A DNA stretch of 64,000 nt from a bacterium (lineage in GTDB: Bacteria > Armatimonadota > Fimbriimonadia > Fimbriimonadales > Fimbriimonadaceae): assembly GCA_013823945.1 (NCBI GenBank), contig PNMZ01000001.1:744001-808000 (forward strand), given 5' to 3'. Shown here piece after piece: positions 25,891 to 34,498 of the stretch. The translations under genes were made by a program, and so were the position numbers. The notes under the pieces are model-generated. The model made no database searches. It had not been told where the DNA came from and saw only the letters and a list, made by a program, of their open reading frames with translations. Position 1 is the stretch's first letter, and each line of letters starts with the position of its first letter.

Positions 25891-25896
25891 TATTCT
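25891..25896 (+). promoter_or_regulatory. -10 element (TATTCT), probable leaderless promoter
   Basis: TATTCT with an 8-nt gap to the ATG at 25905; no Shine-Dalgarno. Confidence 0.4.
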
Positions 25897-25904
25897 CGCC
25901 CTCT

Positions 25905-27038
25905 ATGGGTGGAACCACGCATTCCGGTGAACTAATCCGCCCACTTGCGGGTTTTCGAGCGATTGCTGCTTTGTGGGTTGTTGTGGTTCATACGGAGAGC
26001 CTGCATCCTGGCAATATCCCGGAAACGGCACAGTTGTTTCTGCGGGGGTACGGAACACTTCCGGTTGTGTTCTTTTTTGTCCTTTCGGGGTTTATCCTTA
26101 GTCTTGTTTATTCTGAGCGGATAGGCGAAGCGGGTTTTCAAACGGATGGACTCAAAACGTACGCTTGGGCAAGGATTGCTCGGGTTGTTCCTCTTTACTT
26201 TTTCACACTGATTGTTCCGATTGGGTTTCATATTGCATGGACAAATCGGGGCGGAACTGTTCCGATGCCGTTCACCGAGCACACGGTGATCGGTTCGCTT
26301 GGGTTTTCGACGGATGGATGGGCATTTAATTCGCTTTTCCGGAGCAATGTTCCCGCTTGGACCTTGACGGCTGAATTGATTTTTTACTCTCTTTTTCCAT
26401 ATATTTTTCCTCGGATTGCTCGGCAGGACCGAACCACCTTGCTTCGAGGCCTCTACTTCTCGATGGGTACCTATGGGTTCATCCAAGTGGTTTTGGGGAT
26501 CGCTCAGATTTATGGAAATGATTGGTGGAGGCCGGTGGGATATGGCTTGGGTCACTTTGGTTCGCCGCTGTTTGTGCCCGTTTTTCTGGTTGGAATCTAT
26601 ATGGGAGTTCTCGCGCGCAAAGGGGGGCTGTCGAAATGGACGGAAACCCATGCTGATGCGATTTATGCGGCCTTTGTGATTGGAGTTGTGCTGCTGGTAA
26701 CTCTGCCAACTCCTCCGCTCCCTCCGTCCCTTGTGACGGCGTTGCTTTGCCCTTTGATTTGCCTTGCTATTGTTGCCGGCCATGGTCAAATGGGGTTAAC
26801 GAACCGGGTGCTTTCTTGGCCGATTATTCAGCTTTTTGGTTCAGCCAGCTACGCGATATACATCACTCATTGGCCGGTCAAGGAGCTTTTGCAGTTCTAC
26901 TTCCACCCTAAAGGTTGGCCCGAATTTTCGAAGGGCTTTGTAGTGCTGGGGATTGCCATAGTGGTCGGGTTTATATGTCACTTCTGGGTAGAGAAGCCAC
27001 TTTACCGATGGGTGCGTCTTAAGTCGGCGGTCGGTTAG
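25905..27038 (+). CDS. Acyltransferase 3 family membrane protein (OafA/YrhL-like)
   Basis: 377 residues from the ATG at 25905 (an upstream GTG at 25887 is possible). Polytopic membrane protein with about ten hydrophobic segments. The opening IRPLAGFRAIAALWVVVVHT carries the conserved Arg and active-site-type His of the Acyl_transf_3 family; FFVLSGFILSLVY and the arginine loop YAWARIARVVPLYF follow. The C-terminus has the family SYAIYITHWPV segment. Members O-acylate sugars, exopolysaccharide or peptidoglycan; the acceptor here is unknown. It converges on the ABC permease with a 4-base overlap. Confidence 0.9.
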   Translation: MGGTTHSGELIRPLAGFRAIAALWVVVVHTESLHPGNIPETAQLFLRGYGTLPVVFFFVLSGFILSLVYSERIGEAGFQTDGLKTYAWARIARVVPLYFFTLIVPIGFHIAWTNRGGTVPMPFTEHTVIGSLGFSTDGWAFNSLFRSNVPAWTLTAELIFYSLFPYIFPRIARQDRTTLLRGLYFSMGTYGFIQVVLGIAQIYGNDWWRPVGYGLGHFGSPLFVPVFLVGIYMGVLARKGGLSKWTETHADAIYAAFVIGVVLLVTLPTPPLPPSLVTALLCPLICLAIVAGHGQMGLTNRVLSWPIIQLFGSASYAIYITHWPVKELLQFYFHPKGWPEFSKGFVVLGIAIVVGFICHFWVEKPLYRWVRLKSAVG

Positions 27039-28624
27039 CGTTCGCCGGGGAGGACGATGCCACGCATGATGACGTTTTGGGCGAGGAAGAAGACGACGAG
27101 GGTTGGCAGTGCGGCGAGGGTGACAGCGGCCATAACGATGGCTTTGGGGGCCGTCAATTGAAGTTGGTAAATGAAGACCATGAGGGTCCACATTTCCCGG
27201 TTTTGGGCGACCAGAAAAGCATAAATGAATGCGCCATATGAGCCCATGAAAGCGAGGAGGGCGAGGTAGCCGAGGACTGGCTTTGAGAGGGGAAAGGCGA
27301 GGCGGAGCATCATGAGCCATTCTGGAGCTCCGTCAATTTGTCCGGATTCAAAGATTTCTTGGGGGAGGGAGTCGAAGAAGCCTTTCAAGAGGAAGATCAT
27401 GTAGCCGGATGCGGCGGCGGGAAGGACGAGGGCAGCAAAGGTGTTGAGGAGGTTGAGGTCTTTAAGGAGAAGGAAGCTGGGGATCATTGCAACTTCGGCA
27501 GGGAAAGCCATGGTTGCCAGGAGGAAAAGGAGGATTTTGCCCGTGGACTTCATCGGGAAGCGGCTGAGGGCATAGGCGGCGAGGGGGTTGACGGTGAGCT
27601 GGATGAGGATCATCAAGCCACAGAAGATGATGGTATTGGCGACGGCGCGCCCGTTGAGGAGGATGTAGTCGAGCACATAGATGTAGTTGCGCCACGTGAA
27701 TTCGGAGCGGATGGACTTTTCGTTTTGACGGAGGTAATGAGTTTCGAATGCCGCAATTGGGAGAGTTTCGGTGGCGGTGACTGAGGGGTTATTGGAAGTC
27801 GCAACCCAGTTCATCCATTGGCGTTCAACCGTTCCGTTTTCGAGGAATGGTTTGGGGAGCGCGGCGGCGAAAAAGTCCACTTGGTCTTGAGGCTGTTTGC
27901 TTATGCTGACCAATCGGCTTTGGGAGAAATCGGGGATTGCTCCTTCCGGAGTGTGGAAAGGAATATCTTTGGGGACATCACCGAGTTGGTTCTTGTATTT
28001 GGTGCGAAGGAATTCTTGGTAAAGGCGTTGGGATGATATCGGGATCCGAAATTCGGCCGGGAGGGTTTTTTTGAATTCAAGCCAGTCCGCCCACTTTTGA
28101 TCTTGTTTAGGATTCCAAGCCGGGTCGTCAAGGCGCTCGGGGGGTGGTGTGACCTGTTGAAAGGCCCCGTTGATTTCGTTGAACGCGGCGTTGACGTCTT
28201 CTACGGTTTTGTATTTGGTGCGGAGCCAGGCTTGCCAGGCGCGATTCAGTCGCGAGGTGACGTTGGTGGATGGTGTAGAAAATCCGGCCAACCATTGGTC
28301 GGCGGGGAGTTGGGCGAGGAACTGTTCATATTCGGCAAGGGTAGCGGGGGAAGCTTCGTCGGTGTTTGCGGCAGAGGCGATCCAGGAGGCGTTGCCGGCG
28401 TATTTGTCGTCGACATATTTGGATTCGAGTTCGGCGAAATCGCTCCAGAAGGAGGGGATGAGTTTGTTGTCGTTTTGGTCGGTATTGCCCTTGAATCCGG
28501 TCGTGAGCATCGTCATGAACGGATAAAGGGTGGTGAGTGCGCCGATGGTGAGAATGAGATATACAATCGACATAGCGGCAATGGCGCGGGGGCGTTTGCG
28601 ACCAACTTTGCCGACGAGTGACAT
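27035..28624 (-). CDS. Carbohydrate ABC transporter permease (MalG-like) with large periplasmic insertion
   Basis: 529 residues, about twice the normal 280. The C-terminal 220 residues are a regular CUT1 inner-membrane permease, with the coupling EAA loop FESGQIDGAPEWLMMLRLAFPLSKP (about 425-449). The first membrane helix (about 18-40) is separated from the rest by roughly 270 extra residues that should lie outside the membrane. This insert contains two copies of LRTKYK (134-139 and 206-211), each in a W/F-rich helix reminiscent of a repeat. The matching ATPase, binding protein and second permease are not in the window. A TACAAT lies 9 nt before the ATG. Confidence 0.88.
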   Translation of the reverse strand: MSLVGKVGRKRPRAIAAMSIVYLILTIGALTTLYPFMTMLTTGFKGNTDQNDNKLIPSFWSDFAELESKYVDDKYAGNASWIASAANTDEASPATLAEYEQFLAQLPADQWLAGFSTPSTNVTSRLNRAWQAWLRTKYKTVEDVNAAFNEINGAFQQVTPPPERLDDPAWNPKQDQKWADWLEFKKTLPAEFRIPISSQRLYQEFLRTKYKNQLGDVPKDIPFHTPEGAIPDFSQSRLVSISKQPQDQVDFFAAALPKPFLENGTVERQWMNWVATSNNPSVTATETLPIAAFETHYLRQNEKSIRSEFTWRNYIYVLDYILLNGRAVANTIIFCGLMILIQLTVNPLAAYALSRFPMKSTGKILLFLLATMAFPAEVAMIPSFLLLKDLNLLNTFAALVLPAAASGYMIFLLKGFFDSLPQEIFESGQIDGAPEWLMMLRLAFPLSKPVLGYLALLAFMGSYGAFIYAFLVAQNREMWTLMVFIYQLQLTAPKAIVMAAVTLAALPTLVVFFLAQNVIMRGIVLPGER

Positions 28625-28633
28625 TTCGGCTTT

Positions 28634-28639
28634 ATTGTA
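28634..28639 (-). promoter_or_regulatory. -10 element (TACAAT) for the permease gene
   Basis: TACAAT with a 9-nt gap to the ATG at 28624. It is divergent from a TAGAAT at 28677-28682 that lies 9 nt before the GH57 ATG. Confidence 0.4.
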
Positions 28640-28691
28640 ATCGATTTTGGGTCGGATTCGGCGATGGTTTTGCGGCTAGAATGGGGGTGAT

Positions 28692-30407
28692 ATGCCCGTC
28701 GGTCGGTTCATGCTCGTGTTGCACTCGCACATGCCTTATGTATTGAGTCATGGCAAGTCTCCCCACGGGACAGATTGGCTGTTTGAGGCAGCGGTGGAGT
28801 GTTATTTGCCGCTTTTGGATGCCCTAGATCGAATGCGTCAGGCGGGGGTTAAGCCAAGGTGGACGGTGAATATGACGCCAATTTTGGCGGAGCAGCTTGA
28901 TGATCCGGCTTTTCAGGATGGGTTTATCGAGTATTGCGAGGAGAAGGCGGAGTTTGCGCGGCAGGATCGGGAGCTCTTTGAAGCCCAGGGTGAGCTTTGG
29001 ATGACGGGCTTAGCCGCGATGTGGGAACGCTGGTTCACGAAAGCGGTGATTCAGTTCAAGCATCAGTGCGGTCGGTCGATCACGGGGAGCTTCAAAAGTT
29101 TTCAGGATGATGGGTTGATCGAGTTGATTACTTGTGGGGCGACGCACGGATATTTTCCTTTGGCGGGAACAGACGAGAGTGTGCAGGCACAAGTCAAACT
29201 GGCCGTTTCAAGTCACAAGAAGCGATTTGGTAGCGATCCTAGGGGAATATGGCTGCCGGAATGTGCGTATCGACCGGGTTATGCTTGGAAGGCACCGGCA
29301 GGAGACGACGAGGCAGTTTGGGATCGAAAGGGCGTCGAGCAGTTTTTGGCAGAGAACGGGATTGAGTATTTTTTTGTGGACTCCCATATGATCCGAGGTG
29401 GTGAGCCGTTGGGGACATACTGGCAGAAATTTCCCCAGTTGGCGGAACTGTTCTCGCGGAGCAAGGAGTTGTTCTCGCCGCCTGACGAGTACCGGAGCGA
29501 ATACGAGCACTATTTGATTCCGGAGGGTGTGACGGTTTTTGCGCGTGATCCACAAAGTACGGTGAAGGTTTGGAGTGGGGACGTCGGGTATCCGGGGAAT
29601 CCCTACTATTTAGAATTCCACAAACAGCAGTATCCGGGCCGGTTGCGGTATTGGCGGATTAGTGAGGACAAGGCGAATTTGGGGGCGAAGCAGCCATATG
29701 ATCCTTGGCGAGCGCATGAGCTTGTTGCGGAGCACGCGGCGGATTTTGTCAATATCGTTAAGGGGACTTTAGCGCAATACAAAGGTCAGGCGAATCGGGA
29801 AGGGACGCTTGTGGCGATGTACGATACAGAATTGTTTGGGCATTGGTGGTGGGAAGGGCCTGAATTTCTGTATGAGCTTGGGATGAAGATGGCGGCCGAT
29901 CCCGATTTGCAAATGTGCAGTGGGGGTGATGTGATTGACCAAGATCCGGCCCGGCATATGATTCATTTGCCCGAAGGAAGTTGGGGCGAGGGAGGCTATC
30001 ACAATGTATGGCTGAACGAGGATAACCACTGGACATGGGCGATGCTTTATCCGGCACAGAAATGGATGCGTTATTTGGCTCGTTTGGGGGTGACGGGATT
30101 GGCTCAAGAAATTGCTGAACAGGCGGCGAGGGAGCTGCTTTTGGCGGAGGCCAGCGACTGGCAGTTCTTGATTTCTACTTTCTCGGCGAAGGATTATGCT
30201 GAGGCACGATTCCCCGATCACATTGATCGGTTTAATCGCTTGGCGGAAATGGCGGAACGCGTTCATGGTGGCGCGACGTTGAACGAGGAGGAACTCGAGT
30301 TTCTGAGAGACTGTCAGGTGAAAGATGCGCCGTTCCCCGAGCTTGATTTGAGTTATTGGGCACATTTGGATCATCCGCTGCGTCCACCAGAGGCCTATCG
30401 ACCATGA
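28692..30407 (+). CDS. GH57 family 1,4-alpha-glucan branching enzyme (DUF1957 type)
   Basis: 571 residues. GH57 (beta/alpha)7 barrel with the helical DUF1957 C-terminal domain, as in Thermus and Thermotoga GH57 branching enzymes that make alpha-1,6 branches in glycogen-like glucan. Motifs: LHSHMPYV (region 1 His), GATHGYFPL, the nucleophile Glu in WLPECAYRPGY, and the acid/base Asp in MYDTELFGHWWWEGPEF. The C-terminal part includes the aromatic NVWLNEDNHWTW segment. The next gene starts close after it and may be co-transcribed. Confidence 0.92.
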   Translation: MPVGRFMLVLHSHMPYVLSHGKSPHGTDWLFEAAVECYLPLLDALDRMRQAGVKPRWTVNMTPILAEQLDDPAFQDGFIEYCEEKAEFARQDRELFEAQGELWMTGLAAMWERWFTKAVIQFKHQCGRSITGSFKSFQDDGLIELITCGATHGYFPLAGTDESVQAQVKLAVSSHKKRFGSDPRGIWLPECAYRPGYAWKAPAGDDEAVWDRKGVEQFLAENGIEYFFVDSHMIRGGEPLGTYWQKFPQLAELFSRSKELFSPPDEYRSEYEHYLIPEGVTVFARDPQSTVKVWSGDVGYPGNPYYLEFHKQQYPGRLRYWRISEDKANLGAKQPYDPWRAHELVAEHAADFVNIVKGTLAQYKGQANREGTLVAMYDTELFGHWWWEGPEFLYELGMKMAADPDLQMCSGGDVIDQDPARHMIHLPEGSWGEGGYHNVWLNEDNHWTWAMLYPAQKWMRYLARLGVTGLAQEIAEQAARELLLAEASDWQFLISTFSAKDYAEARFPDHIDRFNRLAEMAERVHGGATLNEEELEFLRDCQVKDAPFPELDLSYWAHLDHPLRPPEAYRP

Positions 30408-30421
30408 GAGAAAGGAAACGA

Positions 30422-31399
30422 ATGAGGGAATTGAAACCGTCTGGGATTCGGATGAATCGTTTGTCATTTGGCTTGGTGGTGGTTTGCGGCGTTGCCTTGG
30501 TTGGTTGCGCGCAGAAGGGAGGCGATTTGGCCCCTGTTAGCAAGGGCAGCCGGGACGGTGGAGGTGCGGTGGGTTCTTCGGAGAACTCACCCAACGAGCC
30601 GACTCAATCTGAAGCGGAAAAAACGGCGGCGGCCCGGGCAGAAGCGGCCCTCAAGAAAATGGAGCCTCGCGACGAGGAGATGACCATTGACCGAGACGAT
30701 GAAAAGTGGGCGGAGGCAAAGCCTGCTCCGGTGGCGGTCAAGAGAACGGTTGGAGCGGAAATGGACGACGCCTTTGAGCAATTACCGCCCGCCTATGTGA
30801 TAGTGAGCATTGAATGTGTGGATCGAGGAGATCAGCTCCGATTCAATCCCAAGATAAAGATTAACAGTCCGGTGAAGTTTCGGATTGAATATGCGTTGCC
30901 CGAAACGGGCGGTTCGCTCAATACGTTGACTTCGGATGGTCAGAAGCGTGTTCAATTTGAAGGCGAGAAATGGACGGAACTACCAAAAATGGGCGTCAAG
31001 TCGGTCTCTTCCAAGATGAACCGGGCTCAGATCGAAAATTTTGCGAAGCGGATGCCGGTCGATGGGTTCCGGTATTGGAGTTATGGGGATCGGATTTGGT
31101 CGGCTTTCATTGCGGGGTTAAATGATCCGGCGAACGGTTTTGAGGTTGAAACGACCCAGATGAACGCGAACCCCGTCGGGGATGAACGACCATTTATTCG
31201 CGTTTTGGCAAAGTCGACTACGGGGTCAAATATGGAATTGGAGTTGGTTGTAGATACCAAACGGTATGTTCCCGTGACTTTTCGCACAAATTTCAAGTAT
31301 GCCGACGGTCAGGAGCGCAAGATGCTCTGGAAAGGGGACTGGGCGTTCGGAAGTTTGCACGAGGATAAGGAATTCAAGAATCCGAAGCCGTTGAAGTGA
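30422..31399 (+). CDS. Hypothetical lipoprotein
   Basis: 325 residues from the ATG at 30422, which has an AAAGGA Shine-Dalgarno 5 nt away; ATGs at 30404 and 30452 are also possible. The signal ends at the lipobox ALVGC, giving a lipid-anchored Cys. An Ala/Glu/Lys-rich linker follows, then a beta-rich domain (about 100-325) with FRYWSYGDRIWSAF and closing strands resembling DUF1571-type outer-surface proteins, although I cannot confirm that. It sits between the GH57 gene and a WD40 protein on the same strand. Confidence 0.7.
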   Translation: MRELKPSGIRMNRLSFGLVVVCGVALVGCAQKGGDLAPVSKGSRDGGGAVGSSENSPNEPTQSEAEKTAAARAEAALKKMEPRDEEMTIDRDDEKWAEAKPAPVAVKRTVGAEMDDAFEQLPPAYVIVSIECVDRGDQLRFNPKIKINSPVKFRIEYALPETGGSLNTLTSDGQKRVQFEGEKWTELPKMGVKSVSSKMNRAQIENFAKRMPVDGFRYWSYGDRIWSAFIAGLNDPANGFEVETTQMNANPVGDERPFIRVLAKSTTGSNMELELVVDTKRYVPVTFRTNFKYADGQERKMLWKGDWAFGSLHEDKEFKNPKPLK

Positions 31400-31474
31400 G
31401 GAAATTTGGGTTTTTTGCCCGTTTTGCTGTACCGTTATCATTGCTGGGTCGTCTTGGCATTTGAAGGGATTCAG

Positions 31475-32452
31475 ATGGTTACGTCAACGGTTATTGCAGG
31501 ATTGGTTTTGGGGCAGTCGCCCTTGAGTGTGAAGCGTGTGAAGACATTGGAAGGGGTGCGGGCGGTCGCCATTTCTCCTTCGCCGCTTGATTCGCGGTTC
31601 ATTGTTTGTCTGGAAAATTCTCAGGTTCGGATCATGGATGCGAACGGGAAGATTCAAAGCGTGAGTTTGGTGGGTCATGCTCAGCCCGCTTACGGAGCCG
31701 CGTTTTCACCGGATGGTAAATTTGTTTTGACCGGAGATGAGCAAGCAAAGATTTTCTTGTGGGATGCCAAGACCGGCAAGAAGTTGCGAGAATTTTCGCG
31801 AGAAAAGGGGCATCAGCGAGGGATTCAGTCGCTTGCCTTTAGCGCAGATGGTAAGCAATTTTTGTCGGTCGGCAAGGATGATTCGATTTGCGTTTGGAAT
31901 GTGAGCGGAGGGAACCCGGTCGTGAAAATCACCGGTGAACCAGCGAATTTTTATGGGGCGTTTTTCACCAAAAACGGGGCCGTCTACACAGGTACACAAG
32001 CTGAGGGTTGGCGTGTTTTGGCACCGAAGACTTTGGCGACGGTGACAAAAGTGACTTTGCCGGGTGGTCAGGGTGCGAACGGTTTTGCGATGAACCGGGC
32101 GGGAACTTTGGCCGTGACTTTGGGTCGTGATGGCTTAGTGACGGTTTATGATGCAGTCAAGCGGGCTCGCTTGCAAGGATTGAAGGGTCACGGAGACTTT
32201 GTGACGGCGGGGATGTTCACTCCGAGTGGTCGCTTTGTGGGGACAAGCTCGATTGACGGAACGGTTCGGGTTTGGGATGCAAAGGCTTATAAGGAAGTGG
32301 CGATGGTTGACAATCGGAGTTATATCGGGTCACCGGTTGCGTTCACGGGTGACGGAAAATATTTATTGACGACGAATGCGTTTGACACGGTGGAGATTCA
32401 TTTGCTGACGCCTCCTCAGCCAGAACCGAAGCCAGTTCGGCGGCGCCGGTAA
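31475..32452 (+). CDS. WD40 repeat protein, probably exported
   Basis: 325 residues from the ATG at 31475 (AAGGG Shine-Dalgarno 6 nt upstream; the open frame starts earlier at 31406). A short hydrophobic N-terminus (VTSTVIAGLVLGQ) may be a signal peptide. About seven WD40 blades follow, clear in GHAQPAYGAAFSPDGKFVL with IFLWD, QSLAFSADGKQFL with ICVWN, and GHGDFVTAGMFTPSGRFV with VRVWD. It ends with a Pro/Arg tail (PKPVRRRR). Likely a protein-binding platform; the partner is unknown. Confidence 0.82.
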   Translation: MVTSTVIAGLVLGQSPLSVKRVKTLEGVRAVAISPSPLDSRFIVCLENSQVRIMDANGKIQSVSLVGHAQPAYGAAFSPDGKFVLTGDEQAKIFLWDAKTGKKLREFSREKGHQRGIQSLAFSADGKQFLSVGKDDSICVWNVSGGNPVVKITGEPANFYGAFFTKNGAVYTGTQAEGWRVLAPKTLATVTKVTLPGGQGANGFAMNRAGTLAVTLGRDGLVTVYDAVKRARLQGLKGHGDFVTAGMFTPSGRFVGTSSIDGTVRVWDAKAYKEVAMVDNRSYIGSPVAFTGDGKYLLTTNAFDTVEIHLLTPPQPEPKPVRRRR

Positions 32453-32489
32453 AGGGAGTTGACCCACCCCCTCCAACCTCCCCCTGCTT

Positions 32490-32560
32490 AAAAGAATTCA
32501 GGGAGAGGGAGGCTATTTTCGTCTCAGTCTTCTTCGATCAGGTATTCGGCGAATTCGAGG
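32490..32560. repeat. Imperfect copy of the M42 peptidase 3' end and terminator region
   Basis: This stretch repeats, in the same orientation, the sequence around 33285-33351: the G/A-rich terminator-like segment and the last codons of the M42 gene. On the minus strand 32524-32556 reads LEFAEYLIEED then stop, against AEYLIEED at the true gene end. A TAG lies two codons upstream, so it is a remnant and not a gene. The two copies bracket the hypothetical gene at 32709. The rest of the gap to 32694 shows nothing recognisable. Confidence 0.75.
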
Positions 32561-32694
32561 ATCTAAACTCTAGAACGAATTCCGCAGAAGAATCAATGAG
32601 GCACCGTTCTGTTGCAGCGACATTGACTCCTTCAACCCATTCTAACTTGATTTTCTCTCGCCCCCACTATCGGTCAGCGAATATTACTGTAAGC

Positions 32695-32700
32695 TAGAAT
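32695..32700 (+). promoter_or_regulatory. -10 element (TAGAAT), probable leaderless promoter
   Basis: TAGAAT with an 8-nt gap to the ATG at 32709 and no Shine-Dalgarno. Confidence 0.45.
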
Positions 32701-32708
32701 AAATTCAG

Positions 32709-33179
32709 ATGAAAGAGGGGCGCAATCGACACGGAAAGTTTTGGTGGATTGCCACTCTATGGGTTGGTGCTGCTGCGATGGGCCTGCTATGGTTTTATTC
32801 CCTATCTCGAAATCAAATTGTGTTCTCCTCAACTTCTAAATACAGTTTAGACATTTCCAAAAATGGTTACGACTGTGATGTCTACTCAACTCGGTATGAC
32901 AATAGTGAAATGATATTACTGGAATGTTCAGGAAGTTTTTCAGCTGATTTCCCTGAGCGAGGCAACACCGTCTATTTTCAGATCATCAATTTTGAAGAAG
33001 TAAACATGATTACGAAAAAAATGGTTAAGAACGTGCAGCAGAAGAGGGCGGTAACTCTGCCGCTCGAAGGGGTGATCTGGCATGAAGGCACACTGCCATT
33101 TGATCCCGAATTGAAAGTGAATCCAAATTCGCTTTCGTTCTTGATGGATAGGGGCGTCGAAATTTCACTTTCTCGATAG
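32709..33179 (+). CDS. Hypothetical single-pass membrane protein
   Basis: 156 residues. A basic N-terminus (MKEGRNRHGK) precedes one membrane helix (about 12-31, FWWIATLWVGAAAMGLLWFY), so the bulk should face outside. The outer part has two Cys (DCDVY and LLECSG) that could form a disulfide and is mostly beta in character. Base composition is more AT-rich than the flanks. It is bracketed by the direct repeats at 32490 and 33285, which hints at later insertion. No family is recognised. Confidence 0.6.
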   Translation: MKEGRNRHGKFWWIATLWVGAAAMGLLWFYSLSRNQIVFSSTSKYSLDISKNGYDCDVYSTRYDNSEMILLECSGSFSADFPERGNTVYFQIINFEEVNMITKKMVKNVQQKRAVTLPLEGVIWHEGTLPFDPELKVNPNSLSFLMDRGVEISLSR

Positions 33180-33225
33180 TTCCTGGTAGAACCTTGACAA
33201 CTAACTCCTATTCACGTCAAAGCCG

Positions 33226-33269
33226 TACATCTCGGCTCTTTGGGTGCAAGCCCGCGAAAGGCAGCTAAA
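33226..33269 (+). other. Possible structured RNA segment
   Basis: Between the hypothetical gene and its terminator, several short complementary segments occur close together: CCG/CGG at about 33223-33235, and CTTTG...GAAAG enclosing GGGTGCAAGCCC at about 33238-33260. Their density suggests folded RNA. I cannot match it to a known riboswitch. It may only be the 3' untranslated region of the upstream gene. Confidence 0.25.
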
Positions 33270-33276
33270 GCCTTAA

Positions 33277-33318
33277 CCCCCCCCTAAAAGAGTTTAGGGA
33301 GGGGGAGGCTTTTGTTTT
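33277..33318 (+). terminator. Terminator, possibly bidirectional
   Basis: C-rich CCCCCCCTAAA pairs with the following TTTAGGGAGGGGG around an AGAG loop, then AGGCTTTTGTTTT. It can end the plus-strand hypothetical gene and lies just beyond the M42 gene stop on the minus strand. Confidence 0.7.
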
Positions 33319-33351
33319 GGAGGTTCAATCCTCCTCGATCAGGTATTCGGC
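33285..33351. repeat. Second copy of the direct repeat (M42 gene 3' end)
   Basis: Partner of the repeat at 32490-32560. A 19-bp core (TCGATCAGGTATTCGGCGA) is identical in both copies, and the G/A-rich segment to its left is about 90 percent alike by eye. This copy includes the authentic M42 stop codon. Confidence 0.75.
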
Positions 33352-34374
33352 GATGAGTTGGGCGGTGGCGCGGAGGGCGTCGATGTGGGTGCGCTCGTAA
33401 CCGTGGGAGGTATCCACACCGGGGCCGATGAGGCTGACGCGGGCGGTTCCGCCGGATCGCCAGTAGGCACTGCCGTCACTGCCGTAGTGGGGGTAAATGT
33501 CCCGCCGGAGATCGATGTTAGCGCGACCAGCGATATCAACAATTTTTTGGTTGAGTTCCTTGCTGTAGGGCCCGGATGAATCTTTGACACAGAGGGAACA
33601 GTGGAATTCGTCGCCGTTTTGTCCGTTGCCGACAACGGCCATGTCGAGAACGAGGTATTCGTGGAGATCAGCAGGGAGTGAGTCCATGCCGCCGTGTCCG
33701 ACTTCTTCGTAGTTGCTGATGAGCACGGTGGTGCGCTGGGCGGGGCTGACTCCGGCGTCGTGGAGGGCTTTGAGCGCGGCGACGAGGCAAGCGACGCATG
33801 CTTTATCGTCGAGGAATCGGGAGCGGATGTAGCCCGATTCTGATGCTTCAAATTTGGGGTCAAGAGCAACGAAATCGCCGACATTGATGCCGAGGAGTCG
33901 AGTTTCTTCGGCTGAACTTGTTCGTTCGTCGATTCTGACTTCGAGGTTATTGGCGTTTCGGGGGGATATGGGAGCTTCTTTATTGACGTGGGCGGCTCCA
34001 TTTTCGAAAACCATACTGCCGCGGATTCCCCGGCCGGATTGGGTTTGAATCGTCACTCCTTCGGACTCGATAGTGGGCCACATGATGCCGCCAAGGGCGG
34101 TAGTGCGAAGGCGACCGGAGGATTTGATCTCGGCGACCATGAGCCCCAGAGTGTCGATGTGGGCTGTGAGGGCTCGGGGCCGGTCATCTTGAAGACCTTG
34201 ATAATTGGCGACGAGGGCCCCTTTGGGGGTGATGAAAGTAGTTGCACCGAGTGTTTCGAGTTCGTTTTGAGCAAACGAGACAGCCCAGGCGGTATCCCCG
34301 GTTGGACTGGGGGTGTTGAGGAGGTCTTTAAGGAACGAGACGAGGTAGTCGGTGTCGATTTCGAACCGGGGCAT
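33325..34374 (-). CDS. M42 family metallopeptidase (glutamyl aminopeptidase/endoglucanase family)
   Basis: 349 residues, normal length for M42 aminopeptidases such as FrvX/YsdC, which form large tetrahedral complexes and trim peptides in the cytoplasm. Dizinc-site motifs in order: TAHIDTLGLMV, RFLDDKACVACLVA, the catalytic Glu pair in ISNYEEVGHGG, LDMAVVG and the final His in DTSHGYERTH. All ligands are present. The start is the ATG at 34374 with TAAAAT 7 nt before it. The 3' end has a degenerate duplicate about 0.8 kb away. Confidence 0.93.
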   Translation of the reverse strand: MPRFEIDTDYLVSFLKDLLNTPSPTGDTAWAVSFAQNELETLGATTFITPKGALVANYQGLQDDRPRALTAHIDTLGLMVAEIKSSGRLRTTALGGIMWPTIESEGVTIQTQSGRGIRGSMVFENGAAHVNKEAPISPRNANNLEVRIDERTSSAEETRLLGINVGDFVALDPKFEASESGYIRSRFLDDKACVACLVAALKALHDAGVSPAQRTTVLISNYEEVGHGGMDSLPADLHEYLVLDMAVVGNGQNGDEFHCSLCVKDSSGPYSKELNQKIVDIAGRANIDLRRDIYPHYGSDGSAYWRSGGTARVSLIGPGVDTSHGYERTHIDALRATAQLIAEYLIEED

Positions 34375-34381
34375 GACGGGT

Positions 34382-34387
34382 ATTTTA
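34382..34387 (-). promoter_or_regulatory. -10 element (TAAAAT), probable leaderless promoter
   Basis: TAAAAT with a 7-nt gap to the M42 ATG at 34374; no Shine-Dalgarno. Confidence 0.5.
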
Positions 34388-34412
34388 GCCGTTTTTTTCT
34401 TGCTGACTTTGC

Positions 34413-34434
34413 ATTTCGATTTGTTGTATTACAA
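34413..34434 (+). promoter_or_regulatory. Putative promoter for the pilin operon
   Basis: TACAAT at about 34429-34434 with TTTGCA about 16 bp upstream, giving a leader of about 60 nt before the pilin ATG. Confidence 0.4.
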
Positions 34435-34498
34435 TGGAAGTGCACAGAACGATGTGTTGTTTTGTGTGACTGAACTCATTGAAGAGAGAAATCAAATT

